This document shows, in pieces, positions 41,757-46,273 of a stretch of 46,273 bases of DNA. The translations under genes and the position numbers were made by a program. The notes beneath the pieces are model-generated. The model was not told the DNA's origin and did not search any database. It saw only the letters and a list, made by a program, of their open reading frames with translations. Every line of letters begins with the position of its first letter. The stretch's first letter is position 1. This DNA is from Ramlibacter sp. Its GTDB lineage: Bacteria; Pseudomonadota; Gammaproteobacteria; Burkholderiales; Burkholderiaceae_C. The stretch lies in NCBI GenBank assembly GCA_028291885.1, contig JAQGNJ010000323.1, forward strand, positions 1 through 46,273. Direction: 5' to 3'.

Positions 41757-42473
41757 TCAGGAACTGTTGGCGCGGCGCCAGCTCGCGCTGTATCGGGTGT
41801 AGGCCTTCTTGAGATGGGACTGCATCGCCGCGCGCGCGGCCAGCGGATCGTGGGCGCGGATCGCCTCGAGCACGGCCGCGTGTTCGACCAGCGCGGCCCG
41901 CCACGAGGCCGGGTTCTCGAAGTACTCGCCCAGGCGCTCGAACAGGGGACCGCTGCGCGCCTTCCAGTAGCCGTGGACGGTGTCGCGCAGCACCTCGTTG
42001 CCGCAGGCTTGCGCCACCGCCGTGTGAAAGGCCTCGTCGCCCACGCGCGGCACGATGCCGGCGCCGGCCTGTTCGTGCATCTGCGCCAGCGCGCTGCTCA
42101 TCGTGGCGATCTGCGCCTTCTTGGCGTTGCGGGCCGCCAGCGCCGCGACTTCGCCTTCGACCAGTTCGCGGGCCCGCATCAGTTCCAGCGGACCCCACTC
42201 GGCGGGGTCGTGCCCGGCGCCGTTCGCGCCGGAGCGCGTCCCGGGCTGGACCACGTAGATGCCCGAGCCGGTGCGCACGTCGATCACGCCTTCGACTTCC
42301 AGCGCGATCAGCGCCTCGCGCACGGTGGGACGGCTCACGCCCAGTTGGCGGGCGAGGTCGCGTTCCGCGGGCAGGCGGCTGCCCGGCGTGAATTCGCCGG
42401 CGGCGATCAGTGAGCGCAGCTGCTCCGCGATCTGCCGGTACAGGCGTTGCGGTTCGACGGATTGCAGAGGCAC
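41757..42473 (-). CDS. GntR/FadR-family (FCD) regulator
   Basis: A ~238-residue regulator. The winged helix (~5-75) has RLYRQIAEQLRSLIAAGEF, GSRLPAERDLARQLGVSRPT and VREALIALEVEGVIDVRTGS; the FCD ligand domain (~95-230) has LMRARELVEGEVAALAARNA, the metal-binding histidines of FHTAVAQACGNEVL and VEHAAVLEAIRAHDPLAARA. I chose the GTG at 42473; the frame is open to a TTG at 42524, but that lies inside the operator palindrome. It is the first gene of the TRAP-uxaA-ldh operon and probably represses both arms until the sugar acid binds. Confidence 0.87.
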   Translation of the reverse strand: MPLQSVEPQRLYRQIAEQLRSLIAAGEFTPGSRLPAERDLARQLGVSRPTVREALIALEVEGVIDVRTGSGIYVVQPGTRSGANGAGHDPAEWGPLELMRARELVEGEVAALAARNAKKAQIATMSSALAQMHEQAGAGIVPRVGDEAFHTAVAQACGNEVLRDTVHGYWKARSGPLFERLGEYFENPASWRAALVEHAAVLEAIRAHDPLAARAAMQSHLKKAYTRYSASWRRANSS

Positions 42474-42501
42474 GATGGAGGTCTGGTTCAGGGTTAGCCT
42501 G

Positions 42502-42526
42502 AATTGGCCAAGTGGTCTGACCAATT
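42502..42526. promoter_or_regulatory. GntR operator between the two catabolic arms
   Basis: TGGTCTGACCA (42513-42523) is a perfect 11-base palindrome matching the FadR-subfamily operator type TGGTnnnACCA. Beside it is TTGGCCAA (42504-42511), and an outer inverted repeat AATTGG/CCAATT (42502-42507 and 42521-42526) spans both. It sits between the divergent gntR and SDR genes, where one dimer or two could control both directions. Confidence 0.75.
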
Positions 42527-42586
42527 AATATGGCGCAGCGCCCCGGCCGGAGCATCCGGCAAAACCCTCAAGGGGCGGTCCTTACT

Positions 42587-42593
42587 GGAGGAG
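42587..42593 (+). promoter_or_regulatory. strong ribosome-binding site fixing the first SDR start
   Basis: GGAGGAG ends 2 bases before the ATG at 42596. It decides that start over an in-frame ATG at 42530, which lies next to the operator. Confidence 0.85.
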
Positions 42594-42595
42594 CG

Positions 42596-43330
42596 ATGAG
42601 ACTCGAAGGAAAAAACGCGCTGGTCACGGCGGCCGGCCAGGGCATCGGGCGCGCCAGCGCGCTGGCCCTCGCCGCCGAGGGAGCCCGCGTCTGGGCGACC
42701 GACCTGAATGCGGAACTGCTGGAGACCTACCAGGGCGTTCCCGGCATCACGGCCATGCGGCTGGACGTGCTGGACAAGGCAGCCATCGAAAAGCTGGTCG
42801 GCTCGCTGCCGTCGCTGGACGTGCTGTTCAACTGCGCCGGCTTCGTCCACAACGGGACCATCCTGGAGGCGACCGACGCGCAATGGGATTTCGCTTTCAA
42901 CCTGAACGTGCGCTCGCAGTTCTGGGTGATCCGCGCCGTGCTGCCGGCGATGCTGGCCCGCGGCGGCGGCAGCATCATCAACATGGCGAGCGTCTGCGGC
43001 AGCGTCAAGGGACTGCCGAACCGCTTCATCTACGGCAGCTCGAAAGCGGCCGTCGTGGGACTGACGAAAAGCGTCGCCGCGGATTACGTCGGCCAGGGCA
43101 TCCGCTGCAATGCGATCGCGCCAGGCACGGTCGACACGCCGTCGCTGCAGGACCGCATCAACGCCTACGAGGATCCGCTGCAGGCGCGCAAGAACTTCAT
43201 CGCCCGCCAGCCGATGGGCCGCCTCGCGCAGGCGCACGAGATCGCGCCGCTGGTGGTGTTCCTGGCCAGCGACGAATCGACCTTCGTGACCGGCCAGGTC
43301 TATGCCAACGACGGCGGAATGACGATATGA
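42596..43330 (+). CDS. SDR dehydrogenase, 2-keto-3-deoxy-L-fuconate dehydrogenase-like
   Basis: A 244-residue short-chain dehydrogenase. NALVTAAGQGIGRASALALA is the cofactor motif, with the ATDLN aspartate favouring NAD. VLFNCAGFVHNGTILEATDA, IINMASVCGSVKGLPNRFIY (Ser) and YGSSK (Tyr-x3-Lys) are catalytic, followed by IRCNAIAPGTVDTPSLQDRI. The whole chain closely follows the DHRS6/BDH2-type sequence, whose bacterial members include 2-keto-3-deoxy-L-fuconate 4-dehydrogenase. Such an enzyme makes a 2,4-diketo-3-deoxy acid, the substrate of the FAH hydrolase two genes downstream. Its stop overlaps the next ATG by 4 bases. Confidence 0.85.
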   Translation: MRLEGKNALVTAAGQGIGRASALALAAEGARVWATDLNAELLETYQGVPGITAMRLDVLDKAAIEKLVGSLPSLDVLFNCAGFVHNGTILEATDAQWDFAFNLNVRSQFWVIRAVLPAMLARGGGSIINMASVCGSVKGLPNRFIYGSSKAAVVGLTKSVAADYVGQGIRCNAIAPGTVDTPSLQDRINAYEDPLQARKNFIARQPMGRLAQAHEIAPLVVFLASDESTFVTGQVYANDGGMTI

Positions 43331-44073
43331 ACCAGCTCGATTTCCAGGGCCGCCACGCGGTCGTCACCGGCGGCGCGACCGGCCTGGGCTACGCGATCGC
43401 GCAGCGCCTGATCGCCTCCGGCGGCACGGTGACGCTGTGGGACCGCGACGAAGTGTCGGCGCAGCGCGCGGCGACGGCCCTGGGCAACGGCACGGCGGCG
43501 GTCGCGGTGAACGTGGCGGACCACGACTCGGTGCAGGCCGCGGTGAAGGCGACCCGCGGCATGGCGCCGACGGTCGACGCGCTGGTCAACAGCGCCGGCA
43601 TCACCGGCCCCAACACCAGGGTCTGGGACTACCCGGTCCAGGCCTGGCGCGACGTGATGGACGTCAACGTGAACGGCCTGTTCCACTGCTGCCGCGAGGT
43701 CGTGCCGCTGATGCGCGCGCAGGGATGGGGCCGCATCGTCAACATCGCGTCGGTCGCCGGCAAGGACGGCAACCCCAACGCGAGCGCCTACAGCGCGAGC
43801 AAGGCGGCGGTGATCGCGCTGACCAAGTCGCTGGGCAAGGAGCTGGCCGACACCGGTGTGCGGGTGAACTGCGTCACCCCCGCCGCGGTGAAGACCGCGA
43901 TCTTCGACCAGATGAGCGCCGAGCACATCCAGTTCATGCTGGCCAAGATCCCGATGGGCCGCTTCGGCACGCCTGAAGAAGTCGCCGCCATGGTCGCCTG
44001 GCTGTGCACGGACGACTGCTCGTTTTCCACCGGCGCCGTGTTCGACCTGTCGGGCGGCCGCTCCACCTACTAG
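43327..44073 (+). CDS. SDR family oxidoreductase, sugar dehydrogenase-like
   Basis: A 248-residue classical SDR: HAVVTGGATGLGYAIAQRLI cofactor motif, LVNSAGITGPNTRVWDYPVQ, IVNIASVAGKDGNPNASAYS (Ser), YSASKAAVIALTKSLGKEL (Tyr-x3-Lys) and VNCVTPAAVKTAIFDQM. The C-terminal FDLSGGRSTY is typical of sugar or polyol dehydrogenases. It is coupled by ATGA overlap to the first SDR gene. It may oxidise the free sugar at C1 or a second hydroxyl; the exact step is unknown. Confidence 0.85.
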   Translation: MNQLDFQGRHAVVTGGATGLGYAIAQRLIASGGTVTLWDRDEVSAQRAATALGNGTAAVAVNVADHDSVQAAVKATRGMAPTVDALVNSAGITGPNTRVWDYPVQAWRDVMDVNVNGLFHCCREVVPLMRAQGWGRIVNIASVAGKDGNPNASAYSASKAAVIALTKSLGKELADTGVRVNCVTPAAVKTAIFDQMSAEHIQFMLAKIPMGRFGTPEEVAAMVAWLCTDDCSFSTGAVFDLSGGRSTY

Positions 44074-44105
44074 CTTCAAACCAACGAAAAGAAAGAGGAA
44101 CAACG

Positions 44106-44954
44106 ATGAAACTCGTCCGCTACGGCAACCCCGGCAAGGAAAAGCCCGGCTTGGTCGATCTCGAGGGCAGGCTGCGCGACCTGAGCGGCGTCGTGCCCGA
44201 CATCGGGCCGGCGCAACTCGGCAGGGTCATGATGGCGCGCATCCGCAAGCAGAACCCGGAGAAGCTGCCGCTGGTCCGCGGCAAGCCGCGCTACGGCTGC
44301 CCGGTGGCCGGCGTCGGCAAGTTCGTCGCGATCGGCCTGAACTTCGCCGACCACGCGGCCGAAGCGGGAGCGCCGATCCCGGCCGAGCCGGTCGTCTTCA
44401 TGAAGGCGACCAGCTGCATCCAGGGACCGAACGACCCGGTCATGCTGCCCAAGGGCTCGACCAAGACCGACTGGGAAGTGGAGCTGGGCATCGTCATCGG
44501 CGAGCGCGCCCGCTACGTCTCGAAGAAGGACGCGCTGGCCTATGTGGCCGGCTACTGCATCGTCAACGACGTCAGCGAGCGCGAATACCAGCTGGAGCGC
44601 GGACCGCAGTGGGACAAGGGCAAGGGCTGCGACACCTTCGGGCCGATCGGCCCCTGGCTGGTCACGCCCGACGAGATCGAGAACGTGCATCGCCTGGGCA
44701 TGTGGCTGGACGTGAACGGCAAGCGGATGCAGACCGGCAACACGCGCACCATGATCTTCGACTGCACCAAGCTGGTGAGCTATGTCAGCCACTTCATGAC
44801 GCTGATGCCGGGCGACGTCATCACCACGGGCACGCCCCCCGGCGTGGGCCTGGGCATGAAGCCGCCGACCTTCCTGAAAAAGGGCGATGTGATGACGCTG
44901 GGCATCGACGGCCTGGGCGAGCAGCGCCAGGACGTGATCGGCTTCAAGGCCTGA
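44106..44954 (+). CDS. fumarylacetoacetate hydrolase family, 2,4-diketo-3-deoxy acid hydrolase-like
   Basis: A 282-residue FAH-fold protein. VGKFVAIGLNFADHAAEAG and PVVFMKATSCIQGPNDPVML lead to the metal site (TDWEVELGIVIGERARYVS with two Glu, and CIVNDVSERE with Asp). TFGPIGPWLVTPDEI, GDVITTGTPPGVGLGMKPP and FLKKGDVMTLGIDGLGEQ complete it. Bacterial members of this subgroup hydrolyse 2,4-diketo-3-deoxy sugar acids to pyruvate and a hydroxy acid. It lies 32 bases after the second SDR gene with an AGAGGAA site upstream, and closes the plus-strand arm. Confidence 0.88.
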   Translation: MKLVRYGNPGKEKPGLVDLEGRLRDLSGVVPDIGPAQLGRVMMARIRKQNPEKLPLVRGKPRYGCPVAGVGKFVAIGLNFADHAAEAGAPIPAEPVVFMKATSCIQGPNDPVMLPKGSTKTDWEVELGIVIGERARYVSKKDALAYVAGYCIVNDVSEREYQLERGPQWDKGKGCDTFGPIGPWLVTPDEIENVHRLGMWLDVNGKRMQTGNTRTMIFDCTKLVSYVSHFMTLMPGDVITTGTPPGVGLGMKPPTFLKKGDVMTLGIDGLGEQRQDVIGFKA

Positions 44955-44983
44955 CACCGCGCCGCGCTGCAGCGCCGCTGCTT

Positions 44984-45010
44984 CATGCCCGCACGCGCGA
45001 TGCGGGCATG
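44984..45010 (+). terminator. perfect inverted repeat after the FAH gene
   Basis: CATGCCCGCA and TGCGGGCATG form a 10-base stem with a 7-base loop, 30 bases after the stop. No T run follows, so it may protect the 3' end of the message or act as a bidirectional attenuator rather than as a classic terminator. It opens the 383-base gene-free stretch 44955-45337. Confidence 0.5.
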
Positions 45011-45182
45011 ACACAAACTGATGCATGCTGAGGGAACTCACGCACCGCGCCACTGCTCCTACCGTGAAGCTCGATGCAAGGCGCGACGTCTTCCGCGGTC
45101 CTTGCCGCGTTGCGACAACGGGTCGCGCCGCCGAGCCCGCAGCCAGCGCTGCGCGCATCCCCGGGACAGCATCTTCGCTGTC

Positions 45183-45209
45183 CCCGCCGATCTCCTCGGC
45201 CGGGTTTTT
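45183..45209 (+). terminator. terminator-like hairpin, first of two
   Basis: CCCGCCGA and TCGGCCGGG pair with one bulged base around a TCTCC loop, and TTTTT follows. Weaker than the next one 28 bases downstream. Confidence 0.45.
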
Positions 45210-45236
45210 GTGACTCCAGGTTGCCCGGCCCCTCGC

Positions 45237-45268
45237 CCCCCAAGGTCCCGCCTTGGGGGTTTTTTTTT
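45237..45268 (+). terminator. strong rho-independent terminator
   Basis: CCCCCAAGG (45237-45245) and CCTTGGGGG (45251-45259) form a perfect 9-base stem with a TCCCG loop, followed by nine T. It separates the catabolic locus or the possible small RNA from the TetR-acyl-CoA dehydrogenase unit. Confidence 0.92.
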
Positions 45269-45303
45269 GGTCCGGCGAGGCGACAGCTCCGTTCGTTTCA
45301 TGC

Positions 45304-45327
45304 AAAATAGCACGATCGTTCGTTTTT
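45304..45327. promoter_or_regulatory. probable TetR operator
   Basis: ACGATCGT at 45312-45319 is the perfect core of a longer imperfect palindrome (AAAATAGCAC / GATC / GTTCGTTTTT, 7 of 10 arm positions match). It ends 10 bases before the TetR ATG, where self-binding would block transcription. Confidence 0.6.
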
Positions 45328-45337
45328 CTCCCCGCCC

Positions 45338-46036
45338 ATGCCCGCCACCGACCTGTCCCTGAAGCCGTCCCGCGCCAGCGACCGCGAAGCCCGTGGCCTG
45401 CAGAAGGGCCAGCAGACCAAGGCGGCGATCGTCGACGCGGCTCTGGCGCTGGCAACGCAGATCGGCCTGGAGGGTCTGTCGATCGGCGTGCTCGCCGAGG
45501 CCACCCAGATGAGCAAGTCGGGCGTGTTCGCCCACTTCGGCTCGCGCGAGGAACTGCAGATCTCCGTGGTCCGCGAATACCACAGCCGCTTCGAGCAGGA
45601 GGTGTTCGTCCCCGCGCTGGGCGAGCCGCGGGGCCTGCCGCGCCTGCGGGCGATGTTCGCCAACTGGATGAAGCGCACCTCGATCGAGATCGACTCGGGC
45701 TGCCTCTATATCAGCGGCGCCGTCGAATTCGACGACCGCGAAGGCCCGGTGCGCGATGCGTTGATCAGCTCGGTGAGGACCTGGCACAGCGCCTTGCGGC
45801 GCGCGATCCAGGGCGCCCGCGAAGCCGGCCACCTGCGTGCGGATCTCGAAGACGAGCAGATGCTGTTCGAGATCCACGGCCTGATCCTCGCCCTGCATTA
45901 CGAGGCGCGTTTCCTGAAACACCCCGGTTCCATCGCCCGCGCCAACGCCGGCTTCGACCGCATCCTGCGGCAGTACGGCGCCGAGCCCGAACGGCCGAAG
46001 AACCGACCCGCCAAGACTTCATCTTCGAAGGAGTGA
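45338..46036 (+). CDS. TetR/AcrR family regulator of an acyl-CoA dehydrogenase unit
   Basis: A 232-residue regulator with a 25-residue N-terminal extension. KAAIVDAALALATQIGLEGL, SIGVLAEATQMSKSGVFAHF and GSREELQISVVREYHSRFEQ form the helix-turn-helix; the C-terminal helical domain includes CLYISGAVEFDDREGPVRDA and LILALHYEARFLKHPGS. The following gene begins 3 bases after its stop, so it controls an operon containing an acyl-CoA dehydrogenase. It probably responds to an acyl-CoA or fatty acid. Confidence 0.9.
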   Translation: MPATDLSLKPSRASDREARGLQKGQQTKAAIVDAALALATQIGLEGLSIGVLAEATQMSKSGVFAHFGSREELQISVVREYHSRFEQEVFVPALGEPRGLPRLRAMFANWMKRTSIEIDSGCLYISGAVEFDDREGPVRDALISSVRTWHSALRRAIQGAREAGHLRADLEDEQMLFEIHGLILALHYEARFLKHPGSIARANAGFDRILRQYGAEPERPKNRPAKTSSSKE

Positions 46037-46039
46037 CCC

Positions 46040-46273
46040 ATGCCCATCTACAACCCGCCCCTGCGCGACATGCAGTTCGTGATGCACGAAGTGCTCAAGG
46101 TCGCCGATGAATACAAGGCAATGCCCCGGCACGCCGAAGTGGACGTGGACACCGTCAATGCCATCCTCGAGGAGGGCGGCAAGTTCGCCAGCGAGGTCAC
46201 TTTCCCGCTGAACATCAGCGGCGACGAAGAGGGCTGCACGCTCGATCGCGACACCCACGAGGTGACAGCGCCC
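46040..46273 (+). CDS. acyl-CoA dehydrogenase (DmdC-like), N-terminal fragment
   Basis: The first 78 codons of a gene that runs off the window. MPIYNPPLRDMQFVMHEVL, VDVDTVNAILEEGGKFASEV and PLNISGDEEGCTLDRDTHEV match the N-terminal helical domain of the large (~600-residue) acyl-CoA dehydrogenases related to 3-methylmercaptopropionyl-CoA dehydrogenase. A GAAGGAG ribosome site overlaps the TetR stop region. It would use FAD to introduce a 2,3-double bond in an acyl-CoA. Confidence 0.88.
   Translation, partial: MPIYNPPLRDMQFVMHEVLKVADEYKAMPRHAEVDVDTVNAILEEGGKFASEVTFPLNISGDEEGCTLDRDTHEVTAP

Larger units (their letters stand above)
45011..45268 (+). other. gene-free structured stretch, possible non-coding RNA
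   Basis: No convincing coding frame is present. It holds, in order, CGTTG/CAACG (45108-45120), GGGACAGC/GCTGTCCC with a 6-base loop (45163-45184), a GCCGA/TCGGC stem extended by CCC/GGG followed by five T (to 45209), and the strong terminator ending at 45268. The series suggests a structured transcript, either a processed 3' end of the FAH operon or an independent small RNA. No clear promoter was found. Confidence 0.35.

Noticed and set aside
42474-42524. Longer N-terminus for the GntR regulator from a TTG at 42524
   Set aside because: These codons lie across the operator palindrome and lack a ribosome site; GntR proteins normally begin close to the winged helix.
41757-44954. Acetoin or 3-hydroxybutyrate metabolism as the meaning of the DHRS6-like SDR
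   Set aside because: The neighbouring sugar-acid dehydratase, TRAP importer and FAH-type hydrolase fit a sugar-acid diketo route better; kept only as a remote alternative.
45025-45213. Small 62-codon open frame in the gene-free stretch
   Set aside because: No ribosome site, no recognisable pattern, and it overlaps several strong hairpins; non-coding is more likely.
1-46273. Prophage, integron, CRISPR array or insertion sequence
   Set aside because: No integrase, transposase, repeat-spacer pattern or terminal inverted repeats were seen; gene order is compact and coherent throughout.

Overview
The window is GC-rich, densely coded DNA from a beta-proteobacterium, most likely Burkholderiales and probably Comamonadaceae. 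That placement is inferred from the PHA phasin, the argB-slmA neighbourhood, TRAP transporters, DmdC-like acyl-CoA dehydrogenase and codon use; I cannot name a genus. I see no rRNA, tRNA, CRISPR array, transposase or phage gene.

Layout. (1) 1-5519: the tail of a CoA-transferase gene, an HMG-CoA-lyase-like gene, then on the minus strand an acyl-CoA-binding protein, a hemerythrin, a TetR regulator with a TPR protein, and a phasin; then an OafA-like acyltransferase. (2) 5669-16555: a compact type II secretion (T2SS) operon in the order gspE-F-G-H-I-J-K-L-M-(C/N-like)-D, followed by a small lipoprotein. (3) 16556-19558: a strongly built transcription unit for a 596-residue exported surface protein (phased upstream repeats, near-consensus promoter, perfect terminator), then a periplasmic parvulin-type prolyl isomerase. 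(4) 19602-31403: a surface polysaccharide cluster with a Wzm/Wzt ABC exporter, an LpxL-like acyltransferase, several glycosyltransferases (one fused to a methyltransferase), an O-acyltransferase and a WecA/WbpL-type initiating enzyme. (5) 31468-36002: argB, a TctD/TctE-like two-component pair, slmA and pdeM. (6) 36102-44954: a sugar-acid type catabolic locus with two divergent arms, one of gntR-dctP-dctQ-dctM-uxaA-like-ldh-like and the other of SDR-SDR-FAH hydrolase, with a GntR operator between them. (7) 44955-46273: a 383-base non-coding stretch with several hairpins and two terminator-like structures, then a TetR regulator and the start of an acyl-CoA dehydrogenase gene.

How it may work together. 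Regions 2-4 resemble in content the Aeromonas A-layer locus, where an S-layer protein gene sits beside T2SS-type genes and an O-polysaccharide ABC transporter, and the S-layer is held by LPS O-chains. My main hypothesis is that this window carries a surface-layer assembly system: a T2SS, its abundant substrate, a periplasmic folding factor, and the polysaccharide that anchors it. Region 6 looks like a non-phosphorylative route in which a sugar acid is imported, dehydrated, oxidised to a 2,4-diketo acid and cleaved to pyruvate plus a hydroxy acid. Function calls come from sequence reading alone; no database search was run.
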